In this document: in pieces, positions 26,210 through 35,002 of the stretch
Numbering within the stretch: the first letter of the stretch is position 1
How the letters are laid out: the number at the start of each line of letters is the position of its first letter
Source: Azoarcus sp.
Lineage (GTDB): Bacteria; Pseudomonadota; Gammaproteobacteria; Burkholderiales; Rhodocyclaceae
DNA length: 64,000 bases
NCBI GenBank assembly: GCA_030604735.1
Contig: JAUVVG010000017.1
Coordinates: forward strand, 1 to 64,000
Reading direction: 5' to 3'
Notes under the pieces: model-generated
What the model was told of the DNA's origin: nothing
The model's database searches: none
What the model saw: only the letters and a program-made list of their open reading frames with translations
Made by a program: the position numbers and the translations under genes

Positions 26210-28021
26210 TCAGCTCTTGCCGATCTCGACCTGTGTGTCGACCTTCTGCCTTAGCCGGATGTGCAGTTCGCGCAGCTGGCGCTCGTCCACGTCGCCCGGC
26301 GCGTCGGTGAGCAGACATTGCGCGCGCTGGGTCTTGGGGAAGGCGATGACGTCGCGGATGGATTCGGCACCGGTCATCAGCGTGACGATGCGGTCCAGGC
26401 CGAAGGCGAGGCCGCCATGCGGCGGGGCGCCGTACTTGAGCGCGTCGAGCAGGAAGCCGAACTTGGTCTGGGCTTCTTCCTCGCCGATGTTCAGCGCACG
26501 GAAGACCTTGCTCTGCATGTCGGCGCGGTGGATACGGACCGAGCCGCCGCCGATCTCCCAGCCATTGAGCGCGAGGTCGTAGGCCTTGGCCAGACAGGCA
26601 CCCGGGTCGGTCTCGAGGAGCTCGACATGCTCGTCCTTGGGCGAGGTGAAGGGGTGGTGGCAGGCGGTCCAGCGCTTGTCTTCCTCGTCGTACTCGAACA
26701 TCGGGAAGTCGAGCACCCACACCGGGGTCCAGGCTTCGCCGGTGACATAGCCCTTGTCATGGCCGAGCTTGACCCGCAGCGCGCCCAGTGCATCGTTGAC
26801 CACCTTGGTCTTGTCAGCACCGAAGAAGATCAGGTCGCCATTCTGCGCGCCGGTACGCTCGAGAATGGTGCGCAGCGCCTGCTCGTGCAGGTTCTTGACG
26901 ATGGGCGACTGCAGCCCCTGTTCATTCGGCTGGCTGGCGTCGTTGACCTTGATGTAGGCCAGGCCGCGGGCGCCGTAGATGCCGACGAACTTGGTGAGTT
27001 CGTCGATTTCGCCGCGGGACAAGGCCTTGTCACCACTGCCGCCACCGGGAACCCGCATTGCGGCCACCCGACCGCCGGAGGTGGCCGGGCCGGAGAAGAC
27101 CTTGAAGGCGACGTCCTGGACGGCGTCGGTGACGTCGGTGAGCTCCAGCGTGACCCGCAGGTCGGGCTTGTCCGAACCGAAGCGACGCATCGCCTCGGCA
27201 TAGCTCATCCGCGGGAAGGGGGCGGGCAGTTCGACGTCGAGGGACTCCTTGAACACGAAGCGAACCATTTCCTCGACCAGGCCGGTGATCTCGGTTTCAT
27301 TCAGGAACGAGGTCTCGAGGTCGATCTGGGTGAATTCCGGTTGGCGGTCGGCGCGCAGGTCCTCGTCGCGGAAGCACTTGGTGATCTGGTAGTAGCGATC
27401 GAAGCCGGCGACCATCAGCAACTGTTTGAACAATTGCGGCGATTGGGGCAGGGCGAAGAACTGGCCCGGGTGGACACGCGACGGCACCAGATAGTCACGC
27501 GCGCCTTCCGGCGTGCTCTTGGTCAGCATCGGGGTTTCGACGTCGATGAAGCCGTGCGCGTCGAGAAAGCGGCGGAAGGCCATCGCGACCTTGTAGCGCA
27601 GCATCAGGTTCTTCTGCATCTGCGGGCGCCGCAGGTCGATCACGCGATGGGTCAGGCGAACGGTTTCGGAGAGGTTGTCATCGTCGATCTGGAAAGGCGG
27701 CGTGGCCGAAGCGTTGAGGACTTCGATCTCGTGGCACAACACTTCGATCTCGCCGGAGACGAGGTTGGGGTTCTCGGTGCCGGCCGGCCGCCTGCGAACC
27801 TTGCCGGTGATGCGCAGCACGTACTCGTTGCGGATCGACTCGGCGGTCGCGAACATGTCGGCGCGGTCCGGGTCGCAGACCACTTGCACCAAGCCTTCGC
27901 GGTCACGCAGGTCGATGAAGATCACCCCGCCGTGGTCGCGGCGGCGCAGTACCCAGCCACATAGGGAAACGGTTTGATCGAGGTCGGCGGCCGTGACCTG
28001 GCCGCAGTCATGAGTGCGCAT
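26210..28021 (-). CDS. aspS: Aspartyl-tRNA synthetase
   Basis: The 603-residue bacterial-type class II synthetase has an N-terminal OB anticodon domain ([19 protein letters not shown] near 30), the class II motif 1 ([19 protein letters not shown]), motif 2 ([19 protein letters not shown], near 215) and motif 3 ([13 protein letters not shown] near 530). A bacterial insertion domain lies in the middle ([20 protein letters not shown]). Length is normal. Whether it also charges tRNA-Asn cannot be told from this sequence. A hairpin separates it from the FmdB-like gene upstream. Confidence 0.98.
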   Translation of the reverse strand: MRTHDCGQVTAADLDQTVSLCGWVLRRRDHGGVIFIDLRDREGLVQVVCDPDRADMFATAESIRNEYVLRITGKVRRRPAGTENPNLVSGEIEVLCHEIEVLNASATPPFQIDDDNLSETVRLTHRVIDLRRPQMQKNLMLRYKVAMAFRRFLDAHGFIDVETPMLTKSTPEGARDYLVPSRVHPGQFFALPQSPQLFKQLLMVAGFDRYYQITKCFRDEDLRADRQPEFTQIDLETSFLNETEITGLVEEMVRFVFKESLDVELPAPFPRMSYAEAMRRFGSDKPDLRVTLELTDVTDAVQDVAFKVFSGPATSGGRVAAMRVPGGGSGDKALSRGEIDELTKFVGIYGARGLAYIKVNDASQPNEQGLQSPIVKNLHEQALRTILERTGAQNGDLIFFGADKTKVVNDALGALRVKLGHDKGYVTGEAWTPVWVLDFPMFEYDEEDKRWTACHHPFTSPKDEHVELLETDPGACLAKAYDLALNGWEIGGGSVRIHRADMQSKVFRALNIGEEEAQTKFGFLLDALKYGAPPHGGLAFGLDRIVTLMTGAESIRDVIAFPKTQRAQCLLTDAPGDVDERQLRELHIRLRQKVDTQVEIGKS

Positions 28022-28041
28022 CGGTTCTTTTCCAAACTAAA

Positions 28042-28061
28042 GCACGGCCCGCAGGCCGTGC
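28042..28061 (-). terminator. Hairpin between the FmdB-type gene and aspS
   Basis: GCACGGCC and GGCCGTGC form a perfect eight-base stem with loop CGCA, followed on the minus strand by a T-rich TTTAGTTT stretch. It sits about 30 bases past the FmdB-type stop and just ahead of aspS, so it may terminate or attenuate. Confidence 0.5.
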
Positions 28062-28092
28062 GTGAATCGTGATGTCGGGTTGCGGAGTGTGT

Positions 28093-28401
28093 TCAGGCCG
28101 GGTGGCAGGCACAGGCGCCGCCACAACCGGCGGTCGGAGTCGCGCTGCTGCCAGAGCTGGAAGCACTGTCGGACGACGCGTTATCCGCTGCCTTGGTCGT
28201 GCTGGCCGACTTGCCCGAACCGTTCTTGAAGTCGGTGGCATACCAGCCACTGCCCTTGAGCTGGAAGCCGGCTGCCGAGATCAGCTTGACATAGGCTTCC
28301 GCCCCACAGGACGGGCAGGTGGTGAGGGCTTCGCTATTGATCTTTTGCAGGTGGTCCTTCTCGAATCCACACTGGTTGCAACGATATTCGTAAATGGGCA
28401 T
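28093..28401 (-). CDS. FmdB-family zinc-ribbon regulatory protein
   Basis: The 102-residue protein starts at ATG 28401 (MPIYEYRCNQCG), where GGAGG lies five bases upstream; six more in-frame residues upstream are not needed. The zinc ribbon pairs CNQCG with CPSCG (residues about 8-34), as in FmdB-type small regulators such as those near amidase operons. The C-terminal half is Ser/Ala-rich and low complexity, ending in a Cys/His-rich CGGACACHPA tail that could bind metal. A TAGAAT hexamer lies 25 bases upstream of the start. Function of the family is poorly defined. Confidence 0.9.
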   Translation of the reverse strand: MPIYEYRCNQCGFEKDHLQKINSEALTTCPSCGAEAYVKLISAAGFQLKGSGWYATDFKNGSGKSASTTKAADNASSDSASSSGSSATPTAGCGGACACHPA

Positions 28402-28426
28402 GGAAACCTCCACAGGCAAGCATGAA

Positions 28427-28432
28427 ATTCTA
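28427..28432 (-). promoter_or_regulatory. Probable -10 element of the FmdB-type gene
   Basis: TAGAAT on the minus strand, 25 bases before the ATG at 28401. It matches the hexamer seen before argB, folB, uvrD and dnaE. No clear -35. Confidence 0.4.
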
Positions 28433-28487
28433 GCAGATCCGCAACGGTGGCACCGAAATGGGGGCCGGTGAGGGGGATTTCAAGTGC

Positions 28488-28794
28488 GGGTTCGCCGCTT
28501 GCGCGGCGCCTACAGGGGGAGGGGGCGACCGAAGGTGCGGTAGGAGCGGTGCAAGCCGCGAACAAATCCGAGGGTGCGCGCGAGGTGCCGATGTCAGCGG
28601 CCGCAGTTCGCCGCTTGCGCGGCTCCCACAGGGAGTGATGGCGCTCGGGTTCAGTGTAGGAGCGACGCAAGTCGTGAACAAATCCGAGGGTGCCCGCGAG
28701 GTGCTGATTTCAGCGGCCGCAGTTCGCCGCTTGCGCCGCGCCTACATGAGCGAAGTTGTCCGGGTGCGGTGTAGGAGCGGCGCAAGCCGCGAAT
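28488..28794. repeat. REP/BIME cluster between the FmdB-type gene and pilD
   Basis: Six REP half-elements alternate orientation (near 28488, 28539, 28606, 28656, 28721, 28770). A unit beginning AACAAATCCGAGGGTGC at 28561 recurs at 28677, a tandem period of 116 bases. The spacer AGGGAGTGATGGCGCTCGGG found beside the RAYT gene is present here too. No gene is supported between 28402 and 28834 apart from a TAGAAT-type promoter at 28427-28432. Confidence 0.88.
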
Positions 28795-28834
28795 GACTCG
28801 GGAGGGTGCCTGAATGTCCGATCGCTACCGACGA

Positions 28835-29689
28835 TCAGAAACGCCCCAGATAGCTGGATGTGATCGCCTCACCCCAGAACATCGCGATCAGGCCGGCGGC
28901 GGCGAGGTAGGGGCCGAACGGGATCGGGGTGCTGCGTTGATGCTTGGTCAGGGCGATCAGGGTGATGCCGACGATGGCGCCGACCAGCGACGAGAGCAGG
29001 ATGGTCAGCGGCAGGATCTGCCAGCCCAGCCAGGCACCGATCGCGCCGAGCAGCTTGAAGTCGCCGTAGCCCATGCCCTCCTTGCCGGTCGCGAGCTTGA
29101 ACAACCAATAGACCGACCAGAGCGAAAGGTAACCTGCCATTGCGCCGACCACCGCGCTGTCGAGTTCGGTGTAGATGGCGCCGAGATTGAAGGCGAGTCC
29201 GATCCAGACCAGCGGCAGCGTGATCTGGTCAGGCAATAGTTGGGTGTCGAGGTCGATGAAGGCGAGTGCGATCATGGCCCAGCAGAATATCAGCGCGCCG
29301 ACCGCCGCTAGTCCGGGTCCGAAATGCCAGGCGGCGTAACCTGACAGTACCGCGGTCAGCAGTTCGACCACCGGGTAGCGGCGACTGATCGGCGCGGAGC
29401 AGTGACCACAGCGACCGCGCAGCAGCACATAGCTGACCAACGGAATGTTCTCGAGCGCCGTGATCAGATGGCCGCAATGCGGGCAACGCGAGCGTGGTAT
29501 GGCGAGGTTGAACCTATCCTCCGTCGCGGGCGCGTCTTCGCCCCGGATCTCGGCCGCCTGCGCCTCCCATTCGCGCTCCATCATCCGGGGTAGACGATGG
29601 ATCACGACGTTGAGGAAACTGCCGACGAACAGGCCAAGCAGGGTGATCAGGGCGGTGAAAATGACGGGTTCGAGCAGGTAATCTGTCAT
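28835..29689 (-). CDS. pilD: Type IV prepilin peptidase / methyltransferase
   Basis: The 284-residue membrane protein cleaves and N-methylates type IV prepilins. The N-terminal region has the GSFLNVVIHRLP motif and the zinc-ribbon cysteine pairs CPHCGH and CGHCSAP (near 70-105). The two catalytic aspartates are in FIDLDTQLLPD and GYGDFKL, and about seven hydrophobic helices follow. It is last in the pilB-pilC-pilD run, 20 bases after pilC. Confidence 0.97.
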   Translation of the reverse strand: MTDYLLEPVIFTALITLLGLFVGSFLNVVIHRLPRMMEREWEAQAAEIRGEDAPATEDRFNLAIPRSRCPHCGHLITALENIPLVSYVLLRGRCGHCSAPISRRYPVVELLTAVLSGYAAWHFGPGLAAVGALIFCWAMIALAFIDLDTQLLPDQITLPLVWIGLAFNLGAIYTELDSAVVGAMAGYLSLWSVYWLFKLATGKEGMGYGDFKLLGAIGAWLGWQILPLTILLSSLVGAIVGITLIALTKHQRSTPIPFGPYLAAAGLIAMFWGEAITSSYLGRF

Positions 29690-29709
29690 AGGGACGGTCG
29701 GAGAAGCGT

Positions 29710-30945
29710 TTATACGACCGCGCCGAGCTTGAAGATTGGCAGGTACATCGCGACCACGAGGCCGCCGATGACGGTGCCGAGAAAGACCATGATGATGGGT
29801 TCGAGCAGGGTGGACAGGCCGGCTACCGCGTCGTCGACTTCCTGTTCGTAGAAGTCGGCGACCTTGCTCAGCATCGAATCGAGCTGACCGGATTCCTCGC
29901 CGATCGACACCATCTGCACCACCATGGTCGGGAACACGTTGGCGCTTTGCATCGCGACGGTCAGGCTGGTACCTGTGCTGACATCGGTCTGGATCTGTTT
30001 GGTCGCCATCAGATAGACATGGTTGCCAGATGCGCCACCCACCGAATCCAGCGCTTCGACTAGCGGTACGCCGGCTGCGAACATCGTCGAGAGGGTGCGG
30101 GCCCAGCGTGCGACGGTGGCCTTGCGAATGATGTCACCGATGACCGGGAGTTGCAGCACGACCCGATCGACCAGGTTCTGCATCTTGGGTGAACGTTTGT
30201 ACAGATAGCTTATCGTGAGGACCGTACCGATGATGATGCCGAAAATGAGGTACCACCATTCGACGAAGAAGTCGGACATCGCGATCACGATCAGGGTCGG
30301 GGCCGGGAGGTCGGCGCCGAAGCTGGTGAAGACGTTCTTGAACTCGGGGATCACGAACAGCATCATTACCGCGATCACCAGCGCGGCGACCACGACCACC
30401 GCGATCGGATAGAACAGCGCGGACTTGATCTTGCTCTTGATCGCGAGGATCTTTTCCTTGTAGGTCGCGAGGCGCTCGAGCAGGTTGTCTAGGATCCCCG
30501 CCTGTTCACCAGCGGCGACCAGATTGCAGAAGAGCTTGTCGAAGTAGAGCGGGTGGCGGCTGAAGGCCTGCGACAGGCTGGAGCCGGTCTCGACGTCGGT
30601 GCGGATCTCGTTGAGCAGGCGCGCCAGGCTGGGGTTGGACGAGCCCTTGATGCCGATGTCGAAGGCCTGTAGCAAGGGGACGCCGGAGCGCATCATGGTG
30701 GCGAGCTGGCGGGTGAAGAGCGCGATGTCCTTCTCGGTGATCTTGTGACCCCGGGACATCTTCTGCTTCTTGACCTTGGTGGACATGACACCTTGGCGAC
30801 GCAAGGTGGCCTGGACCACGGATTCGGCGGTGGCGCGGATCTCGCCGCGGACGATGCGGCCGGTCTTGTCCTTGCCTTCCCAGTGGAAGAGGTACTCCTT
30901 GGGGCCGGTGGCTGCGCCGCGTCTGGCCTGGGCTGTTGTCGCCAT
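29710..30945 (-). CDS. pilC: Type IV pilus inner-membrane platform protein
   Basis: The 411-residue protein is the polytopic platform that couples the PilB motor to pilin assembly. It has two GspF/PilC-type repeats (TRQLATMMRSGVPLLQAFDIG near 95; ARTLSTMFAAGVPLVEALDSVGG near 295), the MVSIGEESGQLDSML segment and three membrane helices including VVVVAALVIAVMMLFVIPEF. It lies 23 bases after pilB and 20 before pilD. Confidence 0.97.
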   Translation of the reverse strand: MATTAQARRGAATGPKEYLFHWEGKDKTGRIVRGEIRATAESVVQATLRRQGVMSTKVKKQKMSRGHKITEKDIALFTRQLATMMRSGVPLLQAFDIGIKGSSNPSLARLLNEIRTDVETGSSLSQAFSRHPLYFDKLFCNLVAAGEQAGILDNLLERLATYKEKILAIKSKIKSALFYPIAVVVVAALVIAVMMLFVIPEFKNVFTSFGADLPAPTLIVIAMSDFFVEWWYLIFGIIIGTVLTISYLYKRSPKMQNLVDRVVLQLPVIGDIIRKATVARWARTLSTMFAAGVPLVEALDSVGGASGNHVYLMATKQIQTDVSTGTSLTVAMQSANVFPTMVVQMVSIGEESGQLDSMLSKVADFYEQEVDDAVAGLSTLLEPIIMVFLGTVIGGLVVAMYLPIFKLGAVV

Positions 30946-30968
30946 GAGTGCTTGTTCCCGATTCGAGT

Positions 30969-32687
30969 CTATTCGTTGGTGGTTGCGAGGACTTCTTCGA
31001 GCGAAGTGACGCCTTGCCTGACCTTGAGCAGACCGGATTCACGCAAATCCTTGACGCCTTCGATCTTCGCCTGCTCGGCAATGTCCATGGAGTTACCGTT
31101 GGTCATGATGATATGCGCAATCTCTTCGCTGATGGGCATGACCTGGTAGATGCCGACCCGGCCCTTGTAGCCGGTGCCGCCGCAGCGCTCGCAGCCTTTG
31201 GGTCCGTAGGTTTGCCAGCTGCCGTCCAATTCGTCCGCGCCGAAACCGGCCTGCAGCAGCGCCTCGACCGGGATGTCCACCGGTTGCTTGCACGAGCATA
31301 GCCTGCGCGCAAGACGTTGCGCGGTGATCAGGATCACCGACGAGGCGATGTTGAACGGTGCCACACCCATGTTCTTGAGGCGCTCCAGCGTGGTCGGGGC
31401 GTCGTTGGTGTGCAGCGTGGACAACACGAGGTGACCGGTTTGCGCAGCCTTGATCGAGATCTCAGCGGTTTCGAGGTCGCGAATCTCGCCGACCATGATC
31501 ACGTCCGGATCCTGGCGCAGGAAAGCCCGGAGTGCGGCGGCGAAGGTCAGGCCGGCCTTCTCGTTGACGTTGACCTGGTTGATGCCTGCGAGGTTGATTT
31601 CGGCCGGATCCTCGGCGGTCGAGATATTGACGCCAGCGGTGTTGAGGATGTTGAGACAGGTATAGAGAGAAACCGTCTTGCCCGAACCGGTGGGCCCGGT
31701 GACCAGAATCATGCCGTAGGGGCGCTCGACCGCATCGAGCAGGGCTTTTTTCTGTTCCGGCTCATAACCCAGCGCATCGACCCCGAGCATCGCCGATGAC
31801 GGGTCGAGAATACGCATCACGATCTTTTCGCCGTGCAGCGTCGGCAACGACGACACCCGGAAATCGATCGACTTGTTCTTGGACAGCACCAGCTTCATGC
31901 GGCCGTCTTGCGGGACCCGCTTCTCGGAGATGTCCAGCCGTGAGATCACCTTGATCCGGGCGGCGATCTTGTCCTTGAGGACCAGGGGAGGCTGGGCGAT
32001 CTCGCGCAGCACGCCGTCGGTACGGACGCGGATGCGGTAATACTTCTCATACGGTTCGAAGTGGACGTCGGACGCCCCTTCGTTGATCGCGTCGATCAAG
32101 ACCTTCTGGATGAAGCGCACCACCGGCGCGTCATCGACTTCCTGCGAGGCATCGTCTGAATCGGCGCCTTCGGTCGGAGCCTCCTTGTCAAGGAGGTCCA
32201 TGTCGAAGTCTTCGCCGGTGAGTTCCTTGAGCGTCTGCTCGGCGGACTCGGACAGTTTGTCGACCACCTTGCCGAGCCGATCGGCCTCGGCGACGACCAG
32301 ATCGATCTGCATGCCGCTCTGGAAACGGATCTCGTCCAGCGCCCGCATGTTGGAGGGGTCGGCGGTTGCGATGGTGAGCCGGTTCTGGCGCTTCATCAGC
32401 GGCAGGACCTGGTGCTTGCTCATCAGCTTGCGATCGATCCCGTCTCGTTGCACCGTCTGGGGGTCGAGGGCGCCGATGTCGATAACCGGGTAACCAAAGG
32501 TTTCGGCGGCGAAGCAGGCGATTTCGCGCGTGCTCAGCAGCTTGCGCTGGGCAAGCTCAAGGATGAAGCCGTTGGTATTGGCCTTGGAGGCAGTCGTGCA
32601 CGAGATCGCGTCGGCTTCGGAAAGCCGGCCTTGCTGGATAAGTGCGCGGGCCAAGCCGCTCAATGGGGTCTGAGGGTTCGCTGCCAT
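30969..32687 (-). CDS. pilB: Type IV pilus assembly ATPase
   Basis: The 572-residue motor ATPase powers pilus extension. After the N-terminal GspE-like domain, it has the Walker A LVTGPTGSGKTVSLYTCL (near 330), the Asp box IMVGEIRDLETAEIS, the His box LSTLHTNDAPTTLERL, and a tetracysteine zinc motif (CSCKQ and CERCGGTGYKGR, about 450-510). The ATG at 32687 gives normal length. First gene of the pilB-pilC-pilD run. Confidence 0.98.
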   Translation of the reverse strand: MAANPQTPLSGLARALIQQGRLSEADAISCTTASKANTNGFILELAQRKLLSTREIACFAAETFGYPVIDIGALDPQTVQRDGIDRKLMSKHQVLPLMKRQNRLTIATADPSNMRALDEIRFQSGMQIDLVVAEADRLGKVVDKLSESAEQTLKELTGEDFDMDLLDKEAPTEGADSDDASQEVDDAPVVRFIQKVLIDAINEGASDVHFEPYEKYYRIRVRTDGVLREIAQPPLVLKDKIAARIKVISRLDISEKRVPQDGRMKLVLSKNKSIDFRVSSLPTLHGEKIVMRILDPSSAMLGVDALGYEPEQKKALLDAVERPYGMILVTGPTGSGKTVSLYTCLNILNTAGVNISTAEDPAEINLAGINQVNVNEKAGLTFAAALRAFLRQDPDVIMVGEIRDLETAEISIKAAQTGHLVLSTLHTNDAPTTLERLKNMGVAPFNIASSVILITAQRLARRLCSCKQPVDIPVEALLQAGFGADELDGSWQTYGPKGCERCGGTGYKGRVGIYQVMPISEEIAHIIMTNGNSMDIAEQAKIEGVKDLRESGLLKVRQGVTSLEEVLATTNE

Positions 32688-32774
32688 GGCTTAGCTAGGA
32701 GACTGGCATTCGATCTTGCCTATGCCGTAACGTATTGTAAAGAGGCCGTTGCGTCCAACTCCCCCGAATTACGC

Positions 32775-34064
32775 TCAATCCGGGGCGGTTTCCATCCGTT
32801 CGGTATGGGGGCGGTAAAGTCTGACCATGCGGACCATCTTGTCTTCGGTCTGGATCACTTCTATCGTCACCCCTGCTATCCGGAACGACAGGTCGGCCTC
32901 GGGGATATCCTGAAGGTGTTCCAGAATCAGCCCGTTGAGCGTCTTCGGTCCTTCCACCGGCAATTCCACCCCGAGACGGCGATTCAGTTCACGCAGGTTC
33001 TGGCTGCCGTCGACCAGCACGTTTCCGTCTTCGTTCCAGGCGAGTTTGTTCGCGCCTTCGGGCAAGGTTGTCGTGAACTTGCCGATCATTTCCTCGATGA
33101 TGTCCTCGAGTGTGAGCAGGCCCAGCAGTTCGCCATATTCATCGACGACCAGTGCGAGCCGTTGCTGGTTCTCCTGGAAGAACTGCAGTTGGGAATAAAG
33201 TGGCGTGTCGGCCGGGATGAAATAGGGTTTCGCCACCAAGTCGGGAATCTCCTCGACCGCGAAACCGCTCTCCAGGGCCCGTGCCAGCATGCGGCGCAGA
33301 TGCAGAACGCCGATCACGCGCTCGTTCTCGCCATCGAGCACCGGTAGTCGGGTGTGGTAAGCCGTGGCGATCTGCTCCCGGATCGACTCCGGGGCATGGC
33401 GCAAGTCTATGCTTTCGATCGCGCCGCGCGGGACCATCACGTCCTCGACCGTGATGTGTTCCAGGTCGAACAGGTTCACCAGGATGTCGCGGTTCTTCTG
33501 CGGGATGTACTGGCCGGACTCCAGTACCATCGAACGGATTTCCTCCACCGACATTCCAGAGGACTTTGCTCCCTTGGGCTGCAGCCTGAGCAACCACAGA
33601 ATCGCACTGACGAAGAGGTTGACGAACCAGACCGCCGGGTAGGACAGACGCAGCAGGACGGTGAGCGGGTAGCTGACGATCACCGCGAGTCGGTCGGCGT
33701 GGTGCGCGCCGATCACCTTGGGCGTGATCTCCGAGAACACGAGGATGAAGAAGGTGAGCAGCACGGTGCCGGCCGCCAGCGCCCAGCCTTCTTCACCAAC
33801 CAGATTGATCGTGATGACGCTGGCCAGCGTTGCCGCAGCGACGTTGACCAGATTGTTGAACAACAAGACCACGCCGAGCAGGCGGTCGGTCTTGTCCAGC
33901 AGTTCGACCGCGAGTCGGGCGCCACGATGGCCGTTGGACGCGAGAGAACGCAGTCGGTAACGATTGGAGGCCATCATGACCGTCTCGGTCATCGACGACA
34001 TGCCTGACAGGACCAGCAGAATGATCAGAGCGGCAAACTGGATTTCGAGCGAGAGGGATCCCAT
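32775..34064 (-). CDS. CNNM/CorC-HlyC family membrane protein
   Basis: The 429-residue protein has a DUF21 membrane domain (about 1-180, four helices, starting GSLSLEIQFAALIILLVLSGMSSMTETVMMASNR), two CBS domains (about 205-335, VMVPRGAIESIDL and ALVVDEYGELLGLLTLEDIIEEMIG) and a C-terminal CorC_HlyC domain (NVLVDGSQNLRELNRRLGVELP, LNGLILEHL). Relatives such as YfjD act in Mg/Co transport or efflux. It ends just downstream of pilB on the same strand and starts 12 bases after the CcsA-like gene. Confidence 0.93.
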   Translation of the reverse strand: MGSLSLEIQFAALIILLVLSGMSSMTETVMMASNRYRLRSLASNGHRGARLAVELLDKTDRLLGVVLLFNNLVNVAAATLASVITINLVGEEGWALAAGTVLLTFFILVFSEITPKVIGAHHADRLAVIVSYPLTVLLRLSYPAVWFVNLFVSAILWLLRLQPKGAKSSGMSVEEIRSMVLESGQYIPQKNRDILVNLFDLEHITVEDVMVPRGAIESIDLRHAPESIREQIATAYHTRLPVLDGENERVIGVLHLRRMLARALESGFAVEEIPDLVAKPYFIPADTPLYSQLQFFQENQQRLALVVDEYGELLGLLTLEDIIEEMIGKFTTTLPEGANKLAWNEDGNVLVDGSQNLRELNRRLGVELPVEGPKTLNGLILEHLQDIPEADLSFRIAGVTIEVIQTEDKMVRMVRLYRPHTERMETAPD

Positions 34065-34076
34065 TGAGACGCGGGG

Positions 34077-34904
34077 TCAGCCCGCCCGGCCCAGCAGCAC
34101 CTCGACGACGAACCGACTGCCCATGTAGGCCAGGATCAAGGCGATGAATCCCGCCAGGGTCCAGCGCAGGGCGACCCGACCGCGCCAACCCCAGACCCGT
34201 CGCCCGAATAGCAGCGCGCCGAACAGCAGCCACGAGATGATCGCGAAGACGGTCTTGTGGTCGAGGCGGAAGGCCTGCCCGAACAAAGCCTCGGAGAAGA
34301 TGATCCCGGACCCCAGGGTCAGCGTCAGCAGCACGAACGCGATGCTGATCAGCCTGAACAACAGGGTTTCCATCGTCAGCAGCGGGGGCAGGTTGGCGAC
34401 GCTGCGGCTGATGCGGCCGCTATGCAGTTGCCGCTCGGCATAGGCCATCAGCATCGCATGCAGGGCGGCCAGCGTGAACAGGCTGTAAGCGAGCATCGCA
34501 ACGATGAAGTGGGCACGGAACGCCGGCGAGGCGGCATTGATCAGCACATGGGGCCCGGTGAAGACCAGGGGCAGCAGGCTGCCGACGACGCCGGCTGGCA
34601 ACACCATGATGTGCAGGCCGTCCAGTCGGGCATAGAAGGTCTCTATCCAGTAGAAGCAGACCGCCAGCCAGATGATCAGCGATACGGCGAGGCCGAACCC
34701 GAATCGCATCTCGTTGCCCGGGAACATGGAGGCGTGAATGGCCAGTCCATGCAGGATCAGGGCGGCGAGCAAGACGAGACGTTCGGCTGTCGTCATGCAC
34801 TGGCGGGGTGCGGGAGAGGCCGTTTGGATGCATGTCCGCCAGAACCAAAGGCCCAGGGCGCCGTAGAGCAGGGCGGCGAACAGATGAAGTAGAATGGTCA
34901 GCAT
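34077..34904 (-). CDS. CcsA/YpjD-like cytochrome c assembly family membrane protein
   Basis: The 275-residue protein has about eight hydrophobic helices and a WWD-like loop region reminiscent of the cytochrome c assembly family (LPAGVVGSLLPLVFTGP, then AHFIVAMLAYSLFTLAALHAMLMAYAERQLH, LTLGSGIIFSEALFG). The ISWLLFGALLFGRRVWGWRGRVALRW end matches YpjD/CcsA relatives. YpjD-type proteins usually sit between ffh and a corB/yfjD homologue, exactly as here. Specific role in heme handling is unproved. Confidence 0.88.
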   Translation of the reverse strand: MLTILLHLFAALLYGALGLWFWRTCIQTASPAPRQCMTTAERLVLLAALILHGLAIHASMFPGNEMRFGFGLAVSLIIWLAVCFYWIETFYARLDGLHIMVLPAGVVGSLLPLVFTGPHVLINAASPAFRAHFIVAMLAYSLFTLAALHAMLMAYAERQLHSGRISRSVANLPPLLTMETLLFRLISIAFVLLTLTLGSGIIFSEALFGQAFRLDHKTVFAIISWLLFGALLFGRRVWGWRGRVALRWTLAGFIALILAYMGSRFVVEVLLGRAG

Positions 34905-35002
34905 AGTTCGCGATAGTTTACTCCATGGCTTGCGAACGCTGGCGGATTTGCATGCATGCCGCCCGACTGCATTTCACTCATTCCTCCCTGGTTCGGACCT
35001 CT

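Noticed and set aside
26261-27964. A 567-residue open frame antisense to aspS
   Set aside because: aspS motifs are complete on the other strand; the antisense translation shows no known motifs.
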